DNA from: Saccharospirillum sp039982735
GTDB lineage: Bacteria > Pseudomonadota > Gammaproteobacteria > Pseudomonadales > Natronospirillaceae
DNA length: 64,000 nucleotides
Direction: 5' to 3'
Assembly (NCBI RefSeq): GCF_039982735.1
Contig: NZ_JBDWXV010000025.1
Span: 1-64,000 of the forward strand
Part shown: piece after piece, positions 15,251 through 24,804 of the stretch
Position numbering within the stretch: the first letter of the stretch is position 1
Layout: the number at the start of each line of letters is the position of its first letter
Notes under the pieces: generated by a model
Databases searched by the model: none
Told to the model about the DNA's origin: nothing
Seen by the model: only the letters and a program-made list of their open reading frames with translations
Made by a program: the position numbers and the translations under genes

Positions 15251-16884
15251 GCCGGAACACCTGTTTCTGCTCCCGCATCAGCCAGCATGGCCAGTGCCAG
15301 GGCTTCGGCGACTTTGATGCCGTCGACACCGGCCGAGAGAATGCCGCCCGCGTAGCCTGCGCCCTCGCCCGCCGGGTAGAGGCCGCGGGTGTTGATGCTT
15401 TGCAGGGTGGCGTTGTCGCGTTTGATGCGGATCGGTGATGAGGTGCGGGTTTCGATGCCGGTTAAAATGGCGTCGTCGCGGTCGAAGCCGCGAATCTGTT
15501 TGCCGAAGGCGGGCAGTGCTTCACGGATGGCCTCGATGGCGTAGGCCGGTAGCGAGGGTGCCAGGTCGCCGAGTTTGATGCCGGGCTGGTAGGAAGGTTC
15601 CACTTCGCCCAGCGTATTCGACGGGGTACTGCGAATGAAGTCGCCGACCAGTTGGGCCGGGGCGCAATAGTCTTTGCCACCCAGTTCATAGGCTTTAGAT
15701 TCGAGTTGTTCCTGCAGTTCCACACCGGCGAGCGGGCCGCCCGGGAAGTCCTTTTCGGGGCTGATGCCAACCACGATGCCGGAGTTGGCGTTGCGTTCGT
15801 TGCGCGAATACTGGCTCATGCCGTTGGTGACGACCCGGCCGGGTTCGGATGTGGCGGCGACGACGGTGCCGCCCGGGCACATGCAGAAGCTGTAGACGGC
15901 GCGGCCGTTTTTGGCGTGGTGCACGAGTTTGTAGTCGGCGGCGCCGAGTTCGGGGTGGCCGGCGTATTTGCCGAGGCGGGCTTTGTCGATCAGCGATTGC
16001 GGGTGTTCGATGCGAAAGCCAATGGCGAAAGGTTTGGCTTCGACGTAGACGCCTTGTTTGTGCAACATGCGGAAGGTATCGCGGGCGCTGTGGCCAAGGG
16101 CCATGATGACATAACGGCTGTCGATGTGTTCGCCGTTTTCGAGGGTGACGCCGGTTGCCCGGCCATCATCCAGCGTTACTTCGGTGACTTTGCTTTCAAA
16201 ACGGATCTCGCCGCCCAGGGCAATGATCTCTTCACGCATTTTGGCGACCACACCGGTCAGCCTGAAGGTGCCTATGTGGGGCTTGCTGACGAACAATATT
16301 TCTTCCGGTGCGCCGGCTCGCACGAATTCGTGCATGACTTTGCGGCCATAGAATTTCGGGTCTTTGATCTGGCTGTACAATTTGCCATCGGAGAACAGGC
16401 CCGCCCCACCCTCGCCAAACTGGACGTTCGATTCCGGCGACAGCTCATGCTTGCGCCACAGGGCCCAGGTGTCTTTGGTGCGGCGGCGGACGTCTTTACC
16501 GCGCTCCAGCACGATGGGTTTGAAGCCCATCTGCGCAAGAATCAGGGCGGCAAACAAGCCGCAGGGGCCGAAACCGATGACGACGGGGCGTTCGGTAATG
16601 CTGCGCGGCGCTTTGGCGACCGGGTAATAAGCCGTATCCGGTGCCGGGCGAACGTGTTGGTCGTCGGCAAAGCGCTCTAGTACGACTGTCTCGTCGCGCA
16701 CTTCGAGGTCGACGATGTAGACGAATTTGATTTCCGAGTTCTTTTTGCGCGCATCGTAGCTGCGCTTGAACACGGTAAAAGACACCAAATCGTCATCCGT
16801 CAGCTTCAGCCGGGCAACAATGGCCGGGCGCAGGGCTTCGGGCGGGTGGTCGAGCGGTAGGGCAAGTTCATTAAGGCGAATCAT
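15247..16884 (-). CDS. FAD-dependent dehydrogenase of uncharacterised family (COG2509 type)
   Basis: A 545-residue flavoprotein. The N-terminal 85 residues form a small domain with SFTVFKRSYDARKKNSEIKF, typical of this family. The dinucleotide fold follows at about 100-125 (PVVIGFGPCGLFAALILAQM), with a second motif at RYVIMALGHSARDTF and the C-terminal FAD contact GLYPAGEGAGYAGGILSAGV. A conserved cysteine occurs in YSFCMCPGGTVVAA. The physiological substrate is not known for the family. It overlaps the methyltransferase gene by 4 bases and is likely its operon leader. Confidence 0.85.
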   Translation of the reverse strand: MIRLNELALPLDHPPEALRPAIVARLKLTDDDLVSFTVFKRSYDARKKNSEIKFVYIVDLEVRDETVVLERFADDQHVRPAPDTAYYPVAKAPRSITERPVVIGFGPCGLFAALILAQMGFKPIVLERGKDVRRRTKDTWALWRKHELSPESNVQFGEGGAGLFSDGKLYSQIKDPKFYGRKVMHEFVRAGAPEEILFVSKPHIGTFRLTGVVAKMREEIIALGGEIRFESKVTEVTLDDGRATGVTLENGEHIDSRYVIMALGHSARDTFRMLHKQGVYVEAKPFAIGFRIEHPQSLIDKARLGKYAGHPELGAADYKLVHHAKNGRAVYSFCMCPGGTVVAATSEPGRVVTNGMSQYSRNERNANSGIVVGISPEKDFPGGPLAGVELQEQLESKAYELGGKDYCAPAQLVGDFIRSTPSNTLGEVEPSYQPGIKLGDLAPSLPAYAIEAIREALPAFGKQIRGFDRDDAILTGIETRTSSPIRIKRDNATLQSINTRGLYPAGEGAGYAGGILSAGVDGIKVAEALALAMLADAGAETGVPA

Positions 16885-16937
16885 TCTGAATCCTGGTCGG
16901 TGTCCCCGACATGGTGGCTACTTTGTGGCTGTGGTCC

Positions 16938-17050
16938 GCGCCGGCTACTGGGGGTGCCTCTGCGGGGTCGGCGTGAACCCATCCGTGGGGCCTAGATCGC
17001 AGCATCCTTGCTGCGAACTTCCCCGCAGAGGCACCCCCAGCAGCCGACGC
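16938..17050 (+). repeat. R6: variable-stem palindromic element (113 bp)
   Basis: Arms ACTGGGGGTGCCTCTGCGGG and CCCGCAGAGGCACCCCCAG, ends GCGCCGGC/GCCGACGC. Inner hairpins are CCCATCCGTGGG and TCGCAGCATCCTTGCTGCGA; both loop cores are slightly diverged from CATCCATG. Confidence 0.85.
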
Positions 17051-17232
17051 TCACATCGTGGTAACTCTGGAACTAGAGTCGGCGGGAGAATGTCTCGCAT
17101 GATTCACTGTGTACCGAATAGCACAGAATTATACGCACCGTGCCCGCTGGTGTCAGTGTTGTAGTTTTACGCCCTGCCCGGCCACAGCGTACAATGGCGG
17201 CTTATTCGATGAATCAGCACGGTTAATTGGCT

Positions 17233-17853
17233 ATGGCCCGATCCAAAAGCAGCAGTCGATGGCTCGAAGAGCACGTAAACGACCCCTTCGTGAAACAGGC
17301 GCAGATCGACGGTTACCGCTCGCGCGCCAGCTACAAACTGCTGGAAATCAACACCAAGGACAAACTGATCCACCCGAACATGCTGGTCATGGACCTGGGT
17401 TCAGCGCCTGGCGGCTGGTCGCAGGTGTCGGCCAAGCTGGTGGGGCACAAGGGCCGGGTGATCGCGTCGGACATTTTGCCGATGGATTCGATTGCGGGCG
17501 TGGAGTTCATTCAGGGCGACTTCACTGAGGAAGCGGTGTTCGATGAGATTATGACTACGTTGGATGGCACTTTGGCCGATGTGGTGATCTCCGACATGGC
17601 GCCCAACATCAGTGGTGTGGATGTGGCCGACCAGGCGTCTTCTATGTATCTGGTCGAGCTGGCGCTGGATATGGCGCGTCAGGTCCTTAAGCCGAAAGGC
17701 AGTTTTGTGGCGAAGGTTTTCCACGGCGAAGGCTACGATGAGTACGTGAAAGACCTGCGAACGTCGTTCGATAAAGTGGTGATTCGCAAACCGGATTCTT
17801 CACGGGCCCGATCTCGGGAAGTGTATGTGGTTGGCAAGGGCTTTAAGGGATAA
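17233..17853 (+). CDS. rlmE: 23S rRNA (uridine-2552-2'-O)-methyltransferase RlmE (RrmJ/FtsJ)
   Basis: Methylates the 2'-OH of U2552 in the A-loop of 23S rRNA during late assembly of the large subunit. The ATG at 17233 gives 206 residues (E. coli 209). The SAM site is MDLGSAPGGWSQ (about 53-64), and the K-D-K-E catalytic set is visible as RASYKLLEIN (K35), ISDMAPN (D121), VAKVFHG (K161) and SREVYVVGKG (E near the end). It lies on the plus strand, divergent from the FAD-dehydrogenase gene. In many relatives ftsH follows; here a repeat pair and ettA follow instead. Confidence 0.95.
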   Translation: MARSKSSSRWLEEHVNDPFVKQAQIDGYRSRASYKLLEINTKDKLIHPNMLVMDLGSAPGGWSQVSAKLVGHKGRVIASDILPMDSIAGVEFIQGDFTEEAVFDEIMTTLDGTLADVVISDMAPNISGVDVADQASSMYLVELALDMARQVLKPKGSFVAKVFHGEGYDEYVKDLRTSFDKVVIRKPDSSRARSREVYVVGKGFKG

Positions 17854-17921
17854 GAGAAACAGTATCGATAGTCATCGAGACTGTTTGGGTGGTTGGTCGG
17901 TGTTTGGCTGCCAGTCGGGTC

Positions 17922-18028
17922 GGACTGCCGGGTACGCTCCTTGGAGGCACGCCGTAAATACCTCCATGTAGGCTCGGAGACCGCATCCATGCGGTCTAAC
18001 GGCCTCCAATGAGCATACCCGGCAGTCC
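17922..18028 (+). repeat. R7: variable-stem palindromic element (107 bp)
   Basis: Arms GGACTGCCGGGTACGCTCCT and the complement of AGGAG...ACCCGGCAGTCC over 26 positions. Inner hairpins are ACCTCCATGTAGG and GACCGCATCCATGCGGTC. Confidence 0.88.
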
Positions 18029-18152
18029 TCCGCTAATCCGCGCCACAATTAAAGGGTCTATCTGATCAGACTTTTTGGAAAACACAGGCGCTTGTTGCGG
18101 CCTTTCCAAAGCACAACCTTTTCAATACTCTAGCGACACTCAAAATACTCAC

Positions 18153-18303
18153 GTTGCTGTGTTGGCAACCAGCTAAGTGCCAGGTACCGGGTGTACCTGT
18201 CCGGGGAAGTCTGAGGCATGGATGCCGAAGCCTAGCCCCCAGGGACGGGTTTACGGCGGCCCCGGACAGGTATACCCGGTGCCTGGCACGAACTCACAGC
18301 AAC
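18153..18303 (-). repeat. R8: variable-stem palindromic element with outer repeats
   Basis: Outer GTTGCTGTG (18153) and CACAGCAAC (18295-18303) flank a 113-bp core (18177-18289) with arms CGGGTGTACCTGTCCGGGG and CCCCGGACAGGTATACCCG. The inner hairpin GGCATGGATGCC is in inverse orientation. The element ends only 29 bases before the ettA start codon. Confidence 0.88.
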
Positions 18304-18332
18304 AGACGAAAACGAACCCAAAAGGTGAACCG

Positions 18333-19988
18333 GTGGCTCAATACGTTTTTACTATGAACCGCGTCGGCAAGGTTGTACCGCCGAAAGAACAGATTCTGAA
18401 AGACATCTCGTTGTCTTTTTTCCCGGGGGCGAAGATCGGGGTGCTCGGTCTGAATGGCTCGGGTAAGTCGACCCTGCTGCGTATTATGGCCGGGGTTGAT
18501 AAGGACTATCTGGGCGAGGCGCGGCCTCAGCCAGATTTGAACATTGGCTATTTGCCGCAGGAGCCTGAGCTGGACGAGTCGAAGACGGTGCGTGAAACCG
18601 TTGAAGAGTCGCTGGCGCATTTGAAGGATGCTCAGGTTCAGCTGGAAGCCGTGTATGCGGCCTATGCCGAGCCGGATGCGGATTTCGACAAGCTGGCGGC
18701 CGAGCAGCAGAAGCTGGAGAACATTCTGGCGGCGGCCGATGGCCATAACCTGGAAAACCGGCTGGAAATCGCGGCCGATGCGCTGCGTCTGCCGCCCTGG
18801 GATGCGCCGGTGAAGAACCTCTCCGGGGGTGAGCGTCGCCGTGTGGCCTTGTGCCGCCTGTTGCTTTCCAGCCCCGATATGCTGCTGCTCGATGAGCCGA
18901 CCAACCACCTGGATGCCGAGTCCGTCGCCTGGCTGGAGCGCTTTCTGCACGAGTTTACCGGCACCGTGGTGGCCATTACCCACGACCGTTACTTCCTCGA
19001 TAACGTCGCCGGCTGGATTCTCGAGCTCGACCGTGGCCACGGCATTCCGTTCGAAGGCAACTACAGCCAGTGGCTGGAGAACAAGGAAAAGCGTTTGGAG
19101 ATGGAATCCAAACAGCAGCAATCGCACGAGAAGGCGGTTAAATCCGAGCTGGAGTGGGTGCGCCAGAACGCCAAGGGACGCCAGGCCAAGTCGAAGGCGC
19201 GTTTGCGTCAGTTTGAAGAACTCAGCTCGCGTGAATTCCAGTCGCGTAACGAGACCAACGAGATCTACATTCCACCCGGCCCGCGCCTGGGCGATAAGGT
19301 GATTGAAGTCGAGGGCGTTTCCAAAACATACAACGGCAACCTGCTGTATGAAGACCTCAATTTCACCGTGCCACCGGGTGCCATTGTCGGCATCATCGGG
19401 GGGAACGGGGCTGGTAAGTCGACCCTGTTCCGGATGATCGCCGGGCAGGAAACACCGGATTCGGGCGACATCACTGTCGGTGAGACGGTCGACCTGGCGT
19501 TTGTTGGCCAGATGCGCGAGCTGGATGACAGCAAGACGGCCTGGGAAGAAATTTCCGACGGTCAGGATTTGATTTCCGTGAACGGCTACGAGATTCCCTC
19601 GCGTGCCTACCTTGGCCGCTTCAACTTCAAAGGCAACAGTCAGCAGAAGTATGTGAAGCAGCTGTCGGGCGGTGAGCGTAACCGCTTGTTTTTGGCCAAG
19701 CTGCTGAAGCAGGGCGGCAACGTATTGTTGCTTGACGAACCGACCAACGATCTCGATGTTGAAACCCTGCGCGCACTGGAAGAAGCCATTCTGGCCTTCC
19801 CGGGTGCGGTGATGGTGATTTCGCACGATCGCTGGTTCCTCGACCGGGTGGCGACCCACATTCTGGCGTTTGAAGGCGATTCCAAAGCGGTATTCTTTGA
19901 AGGCAACTTCACCGAATACGATGCCGATTACCATAAGCGGACCGGTAACCAGGGCCCGAAACGCATCAAATACAAACGCATCAAATAA
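18333..19988 (+). CDS. ettA: Energy-dependent translational throttle protein EttA
   Basis: A soluble ABC-F ATPase that binds the ribosomal E site and tunes early elongation to cell energy status. The start is GTG at 18333 (AAAGGTGA upstream), giving AQYVFTMNRVGKVVPPKEQI as in E. coli EttA; 551 residues against 555. It has two ABC domains: Walker A GLNGSGKST and GGNGAGKST, signatures NLSGGERRR and QLSGGERNR, Walker B LLLDEPTNHLD and LLLDEPTNDLD. Between them lies the linker with KGRQAKSKARLRQFEEL that reaches the P-site tRNA. No membrane segment is present. The longer open frame upstream runs through repeat R8 and is rejected. Confidence 0.96.
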   Translation: MAQYVFTMNRVGKVVPPKEQILKDISLSFFPGAKIGVLGLNGSGKSTLLRIMAGVDKDYLGEARPQPDLNIGYLPQEPELDESKTVRETVEESLAHLKDAQVQLEAVYAAYAEPDADFDKLAAEQQKLENILAAADGHNLENRLEIAADALRLPPWDAPVKNLSGGERRRVALCRLLLSSPDMLLLDEPTNHLDAESVAWLERFLHEFTGTVVAITHDRYFLDNVAGWILELDRGHGIPFEGNYSQWLENKEKRLEMESKQQQSHEKAVKSELEWVRQNAKGRQAKSKARLRQFEELSSREFQSRNETNEIYIPPGPRLGDKVIEVEGVSKTYNGNLLYEDLNFTVPPGAIVGIIGGNGAGKSTLFRMIAGQETPDSGDITVGETVDLAFVGQMRELDDSKTAWEEISDGQDLISVNGYEIPSRAYLGRFNFKGNSQQKYVKQLSGGERNRLFLAKLLKQGGNVLLLDEPTNDLDVETLRALEEAILAFPGAVMVISHDRWFLDRVATHILAFEGDSKAVFFEGNFTEYDADYHKRTGNQGPKRIKYKRIK

Positions 19989-20070
19989 GCGTATCTTATA
20001 AAAGCCGGGCTCAGTCGCGTACCGTGATCTGAGCCTGCCTGCCTGTCCCGCCCGCATTACGAGGAAGACC

Positions 20071-22047
20071 ATGAGCTCAAAGACCGGCCCACTGACCGGC
20101 CAGAAAACCCCGCTGGCAAAAAAACTCGGCCTTCTGGTCGGCCTTGGCTTCTGTTCCGGTGTGTTACTGGCCATTGCGGTCTGGTTGCTGAGCCTGAACA
20201 TTCCGATGATCAGCGGCATGATGGGGCTGCTTTGCACCATCGGCAGCCTGGCGTTGCTGGTGGCTACGTTTCGGGTTTATGCGGCCATCTCGCTTTCATT
20301 GGCGCAGAACGACCAGAAACATCTGCAAAATGCGCTGATACAGGCCAAAGACATGCTCGATACCAGCAAACAGCTGCGCGACGACCATGTGCTGCTGCAG
20401 AGCGTGTACAACAACCTGACCTTCCCGGTCTGGCTGAAAGACCGCTTTGGGCGCTATCTGGTGGTGAACAACACCCTGACCAATCACTGGTGCGATGGCG
20501 TCGATGCCAAAGGCAAAACCGATGCTGATGTGCTGAACGCCCAACTGGCCGAGGTATTCATGGCGTCGGACGAACAGGCGCTGAACACCGGCCGCCACCA
20601 GGTGCTGGAGCTGAAAATGGACCTGACCGGCCAGCCTTCTCGCTGGTACCGGATTGAGCGCCACCCATTGGTCGGTGAGAACGATGCCATTGTTGGTATT
20701 CTGGGCTTTGCCATCGACATTACCGGTTACAAGGTGTCGGATGAGCGCTTGCGGGCCGATCAGCTGATCGACCCGGTGACCGAGTTTGCCAACCAGCAGG
20801 GGCTGCGCCGCTTTATCGATGAACACGATGAAGAGATAGACGATCTCTGGTGCCTGCACGTCGATATCGATCACTTCAAAGTGCTGAACGACAGTATGGG
20901 CAACGCTGCTGGCGATCAGTTGCTGACCCAGTTGTCGCAGCGCCTGAAACACCACAGCGACGAGGAGGATTTCCTCGCCCGCGTCGGTGCGGATGAGTTT
21001 GTGTTGTTCTGGTACGGCACCGAGGTGCCTTCCGATGACGACCGTGACGAGCGCCTGAAAGACCTGCACCTGCAATTGAACCAGCCGTTTTCCATTGGCG
21101 AGAGCAGCTACAGCTTTACCGTATCGATCGGCGCGGCACGCGCACCCGGCCATGGCCTGACGGCGAACGAGCTGCACCAGAACGCCGGTATCGCGCTGTT
21201 CAATGCCAAGAAAAAAGGCCGCAACCAGGTGCACTGGTACCACAGCGATTATGAAGACCAGGCCCAGCGCCGGCTGCATAAGGCGCAGATGCTGAAGAAT
21301 GCGTTGAAACAACAGGACCTGGAAGTTCACCTGCAGCCGCGCATCGATTCACGCACCGGGGAAATTCTGGCGCTGGAATGCCTGGCGCGCTTGCAGGGTG
21401 AAACCGGCGATCTGATTTACCCGGGGCATTTTATTGAGCTGGCCGAGCACAACGGCTCGATTCGGGAACTGGACCGCTGGATGCTGGAGCAGGCGTTGTT
21501 GCTGATCTCCCGCCAATTGAACGAGGGTGCTCACCCGGTAGTGCTGGGTGTGAACCTGAGCGTGCAAAGCATTAATGACGATACGCTGCGCTATCTGACA
21601 GCCTGGCATGGCCGCAAGCCGGATGCGCTGCGCTATCTGGAAATCGAGATTACCGAGCACCACCTGCCAGACCAAAACGATGATTTCCGCCAGCGTCTGG
21701 AAGCGCTGGATGCCCTCGGCATTGTGCTGGCACTGGACGATTTTGGCTCCGGCTATGCGAACCTGTCGAAACTGCCGGATCTGCCGTTCCGGATCATCAA
21801 GCTCGACCAGAGTTTCATTCGGGATCTGCCGAATTCGGAGAAACAGTTGGCGGTGGTGAAGGCGATTGTCGATCTGTGCAATTCGCTGTCGATTAGCGTG
21901 GTGGCCGAAGGTGTCGAGACCGAGGAAGAACTCAATGCGGTCTCCAAGCTGGGCTGCCATTACATTCAGGGCTTTGTCTATTCCAAGCCACGCGCCCTGG
22001 CCGATGCCATCGAATGGTTTGAGCAGCGGCAGATGGCTCGTCAGTAG
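20071..22047 (+). CDS. Membrane PAS-GGDEF-EAL protein (c-di-GMP turnover)
   Basis: A 658-residue inner-membrane protein. Two membrane helices (about 17-41 and 46-68) lead into a short coiled coil, a PAS domain (about 108-225, LQSVYNNLTFPVWLKDRFGR), a GGDEF domain (about 235-395) and an EAL domain (about 410-655). The GGDEF signature is altered to GADEF (RVGADEFVLFW), so cyclase activity is doubtful. The EAL motif reads ECLARL rather than EALxR, but EITEHH, DDFGSGYANL, IKLDQSFI and EGVETEEE are present, so phosphodiesterase activity remains possible. It most likely senses a signal through PAS and lowers or reads c-di-GMP. The ATG at 20071 follows GAGGAAGACC. Confidence 0.9.
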   Translation: MSSKTGPLTGQKTPLAKKLGLLVGLGFCSGVLLAIAVWLLSLNIPMISGMMGLLCTIGSLALLVATFRVYAAISLSLAQNDQKHLQNALIQAKDMLDTSKQLRDDHVLLQSVYNNLTFPVWLKDRFGRYLVVNNTLTNHWCDGVDAKGKTDADVLNAQLAEVFMASDEQALNTGRHQVLELKMDLTGQPSRWYRIERHPLVGENDAIVGILGFAIDITGYKVSDERLRADQLIDPVTEFANQQGLRRFIDEHDEEIDDLWCLHVDIDHFKVLNDSMGNAAGDQLLTQLSQRLKHHSDEEDFLARVGADEFVLFWYGTEVPSDDDRDERLKDLHLQLNQPFSIGESSYSFTVSIGAARAPGHGLTANELHQNAGIALFNAKKKGRNQVHWYHSDYEDQAQRRLHKAQMLKNALKQQDLEVHLQPRIDSRTGEILALECLARLQGETGDLIYPGHFIELAEHNGSIRELDRWMLEQALLLISRQLNEGAHPVVLGVNLSVQSINDDTLRYLTAWHGRKPDALRYLEIEITEHHLPDQNDDFRQRLEALDALGIVLALDDFGSGYANLSKLPDLPFRIIKLDQSFIRDLPNSEKQLAVVKAIVDLCNSLSISVVAEGVETEEELNAVSKLGCHYIQGFVYSKPRALADAIEWFEQRQMARQ

Positions 22048-22050
22048 GCT

Positions 22051-22346
22051 CAAGTTCCGGAGTTCGGGGTTTATTTGGTGGTTGTGGTCCGCGTCGGCCA
22101 CCAGGGGTGTCTCTATGAGGTCGGGCGGAATGCCGCCCACTCAATCCATCCATGGCGGTACGTCTGGTCCGGCACCCCGGTCTCGGGCCTAGACCGCATG
22201 ATATGAATCCCCTCCATGGGATTCACCCTTCGGGCTCGCTTCGCTCATGCTAAAACGCTCCCGGCGTTTTAGTCCATGTTGCGGACTCCCTCACAGAGAC
22301 ACCCCTGGCAGCCGCCACTAGTCTCCCGGGCGAACTCCAAAACTTG
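22051..22346 (+). repeat. R9: variable-stem palindromic element with internal insertion (296 bp)
   Basis: Ends CAAGTTCCGGAGTTC and GAACTCCAAAACTTG match R1. The core arms are CCAGGGGTGTCTCTATGAGG and CCTCACAGAGACACCCCTGG. The interior holds GGGCGGAATGCCGCCC, then about 120 bases of extra sequence including GAATCCCCTCCATGGGATTC and AAAACGCTCCCGGCGTTTT, both hairpins. Confidence 0.8.
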
Positions 22347-22453
22347 GGCTTGGGTTAGCTGCCCTGCTTCACTCAAATCCTTCTCAGCTATTGCGCGGCC
22401 GTGACGAATTCATTACCATGCCGCTCCCTGGCTGGGGCTCCCCGGTCAGTTTT

Positions 22454-22538
<85 letters not shown>

Positions 22539-22716
22539 TTCGAAGTGAGTTACTCCCTTTCTATAAAATCGCTCAGTACCTACCCCGGTATTGTTGTGTT
22601 CCTGTGTCTGTTATCGCCGTGTTTCACCCTGGCAAAAAACTCCGCAGGTGACCGCAAGCAAAACCAACCCTTGCAATCTCCCTTGGCATGAAGGCACAAT
22701 TCACACTTGTTATTTA

Positions 22717-22732
22717 ATTAACATTTGTTAAT
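22717..22732. promoter_or_regulatory. Palindromic operator candidate upstream of psuK
   Basis: ATTAAC-ATTT-GTTAAT is a perfect 6-bp inverted repeat in an AT-rich stretch ending 10 bases before the psuK ATG. The position would let a bound repressor block psuK-psuG expression. PsuK has its own N-terminal helix-turn-helix, so autoregulation is possible but unproved. Confidence 0.4.
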
Positions 22733-22742
22733 CAGGCCGACC

Positions 22743-23819
22743 ATGACCGATATTGAACAGCAACTTCTAGCCGCTATCCGCGCCACGCCTATGGCCACCC
22801 AGCAACAACTGGCTGATCAGTTGGGGCTTAGCCGTGAATCGGTGGCTGGACATATTATGCGGCTGACGCGGCAGGGGGTGATTCTGGGCAAGGGGTATTT
22901 GCTGCCCGATCAGGACCGGATTGTCGTGCTCGGTGGCGCCAATGTGGATCTGACCGGTCGCTGCCACTCGGCTTACCGGCCGGGCGATTCCAACCCAGGT
23001 AGCCTGTCGCAGAGCGCCGGTGGTGTTGGCCGCAACATTGCCGAAAACCTGGCGCATCTGGGTCACGATGTCACGCTGATCACGCTGCTCGGTAACGACA
23101 CCAATGGCGATTGGTTGCACCAGTGCATTGCGGCCGCCGGTATTCGCACCGATGGTCTGCTGCGCCACCCCACCCTGCCCACCAGTACGTACCTGGCGAT
23201 GAACGATCACCAGGGCCAGCTTATTGGCGCCCTGGCGGATATGGGCATTGCCGAGGCACTGACGCCCGAGATTCTGGCGCCGATGCGCTCGACGCTGGTC
23301 GCGGCCGATGCGGTGGTGGTTGAAGCCAATGTGCCCGAGGCAACGCTGGCCTGGCTGGCTACCCTGCCACTGAAAGGCAGGCTCTACGCCGATGCTGTCT
23401 CTACGGCCAAGGCGCCTCGTCTGAAGCCCCTGTTGCCGCATCTTAAAGTGCTTAAGGTTAACCGCTCTGAAGCCTCGGCTCTGCTGGGCGAAGCCAGCTA
23501 CGAGCCGGAAACCCTGGCGCGCCGGTTGCTGGAACAGGGCGTCAATACCGTGGCCCTGAGTCTGGGTCGCGATGGCCTGATGCTGTGTACCAACCAGCAA
23601 CACCACCGCCAGGGCATTTACCCGACCCACATCGCCAGCGATACCGGTGCCGGCGATGCCCTCGTTGCCGGGCTGATTCACGCCGACCGGGCGCACTGGG
23701 AACTGTCACACAAAGCGGCGTTCAGCCTCGGCTGTGCCGGCCTGACGCTCGAATCGAGCGGTGCCAACCACCCGCACCTTACCGAAACAACTGTTAATCA
23801 ATGGATACTCGACCGATGA
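22743..23819 (+). CDS. psuK: Pseudouridine kinase (PfkB family) with N-terminal winged helix-turn-helix
   Basis: Phosphorylates pseudouridine to pseudouridine 5'-phosphate in the cytoplasm. The ATG at 22743 gives 358 residues. Residues 1-60 form a winged helix-turn-helix (TQQQLADQLGLSRESVAGHI). The ribokinase-like kinase follows with VVLGGANVDLTG, the substrate loop SAGGVGRNIAENLAHLG, and the PfkB catalytic signature SDTGAGDALVAGLI, whose Asp is the base. The gene overlaps psuG (ATGA), so the two make a catabolic operon for pseudouridine from RNA turnover. Related sugar kinases (e.g. ribokinase) share the fold, but the psuG neighbour decides the assignment. Confidence 0.93.
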   Translation: MTDIEQQLLAAIRATPMATQQQLADQLGLSRESVAGHIMRLTRQGVILGKGYLLPDQDRIVVLGGANVDLTGRCHSAYRPGDSNPGSLSQSAGGVGRNIAENLAHLGHDVTLITLLGNDTNGDWLHQCIAAAGIRTDGLLRHPTLPTSTYLAMNDHQGQLIGALADMGIAEALTPEILAPMRSTLVAADAVVVEANVPEATLAWLATLPLKGRLYADAVSTAKAPRLKPLLPHLKVLKVNRSEASALLGEASYEPETLARRLLEQGVNTVALSLGRDGLMLCTNQQHHRQGIYPTHIASDTGAGDALVAGLIHADRAHWELSHKAAFSLGCAGLTLESSGANHPHLTETTVNQWILDR

Positions 23820-24727
23820 ATAGCTACCTGGACATCAAACCCGAAGTGGCGGACGCTCTGGCCAATGGCCTGCCCGTTGTTGCGCTGGAAAGCACCATCA
23901 TTTCTCACGGCATGCCCTGGCCGGATAACGCCACCACCGCCAAGGAAGTGGAACAAATCATTCGCGATGCCGGTGCCGTGCCGGCCACCATCGCCATCAT
24001 CAACGGCCGCCTCAAGGCCGGTTTGACCAGTGACGAAATTGATACGCTGGCGAAAGCCGGGCAAAGCGTCGCCAAATGCTCCCGTCGTGACCTGCCTTAT
24101 GTCGTCGCCCGCGGTGAGCATGGTGCAACCACGGTAGCGGCGACCATGATCATTGCCGATATGGCCGGCATAAGAGTGTTTGCCACCGGTGGCATTGGTG
24201 GGGTGCATCGCGGCGCCCAGCAGAGCTTTGATATCTCGGCAGACCTGCAGGAACTGGCGCATACGTCGGTGGCGGTAATTTGCGCCGGCGCCAAGTCGAT
24301 TCTCGACCTAGGGCTAACCCGTGAATACCTGGAAACCCAGGGCGTGCCGGTGCTCGGTTACCAGACCGATTCGCTGCCCGCCTTCTACACCCGTACCAGC
24401 GAACACAGCGTCGACTACCGGCTCGACAGCGACACCGACATTGCGGCCTTCCTGAAAGCCAAATGGGGCATGAAGCTGAACGGCGGTGTGGTGATTGCGA
24501 ACCCGATTCCCGGAGCCTACGCCATGGACCCGGCCAAGATTCAGCAGGCCATTGAACAGGCGCTTGCAGAATCGGTCGAACAGGGCATCAGTGGCAAGGA
24601 ATCAACGCCTTTCCTGTTGGCCCGGGTCGCGGAACTCACCGGCGGCGACAGCCTGGCCAGCAACATTCAACTGGTGTTCAACAACGCCCGCCTGGCGGCC
24701 GGCATTGCGCGTGAGCTAATCGCCTGA
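23816..24727 (+). CDS. psuG: Pseudouridine-5'-phosphate glycosidase
   Basis: Cleaves the C-glycosidic bond of pseudouridine 5'-phosphate to uracil and ribose 5-phosphate. The chosen ATG overlaps the psuK stop as ATGA (303 residues); an in-frame ATG at 23801 is an alternative. Family signatures are VVALESTIISHGMPWPDN near the start, the conserved lysines in AKCSRRDLP and CAGAKSILDLG, ATGGIGGVHRGA, and NGGVVIANPIP with the C-terminal GKESTPFLLARV. Length is normal (about 310). A strong terminator follows, closing the operon. Confidence 0.95.
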   Translation: MNSYLDIKPEVADALANGLPVVALESTIISHGMPWPDNATTAKEVEQIIRDAGAVPATIAIINGRLKAGLTSDEIDTLAKAGQSVAKCSRRDLPYVVARGEHGATTVAATMIIADMAGIRVFATGGIGGVHRGAQQSFDISADLQELAHTSVAVICAGAKSILDLGLTREYLETQGVPVLGYQTDSLPAFYTRTSEHSVDYRLDSDTDIAAFLKAKWGMKLNGGVVIANPIPGAYAMDPAKIQQAIEQALAESVEQGISGKESTPFLLARVAELTGGDSLASNIQLVFNNARLAAGIARELIA

Positions 24728-24760
24728 GCGACCACTCTCGCTGAACACAAGCCTTGTTCT

Positions 24761-24804
24761 AAGCCCCCGCTTTGATCGCACGATCAGACCGGGGGCTTTT
24801 TTTG
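24761..24804 (+). terminator. Intrinsic terminator after psuG
   Basis: AAGCCCCCG and CGGGGGCTT pair around a loop that itself contains GATCGCACGATC, followed by a run of T. It lies 34 bases after the psuG stop and ends the psuK-psuG transcript. Confidence 0.9.

Noticed and set aside
18177..18332. In-frame N-terminal extension of EttA
   Set aside because: It translates repeat R8. The GTG at 18333 has a ribosome site and matches the known EttA start.
18294..20240. 648-residue minus-strand ORF opposite ettA
   Set aside because: Antisense shadow of a conserved gene; its composition lacks any domain.
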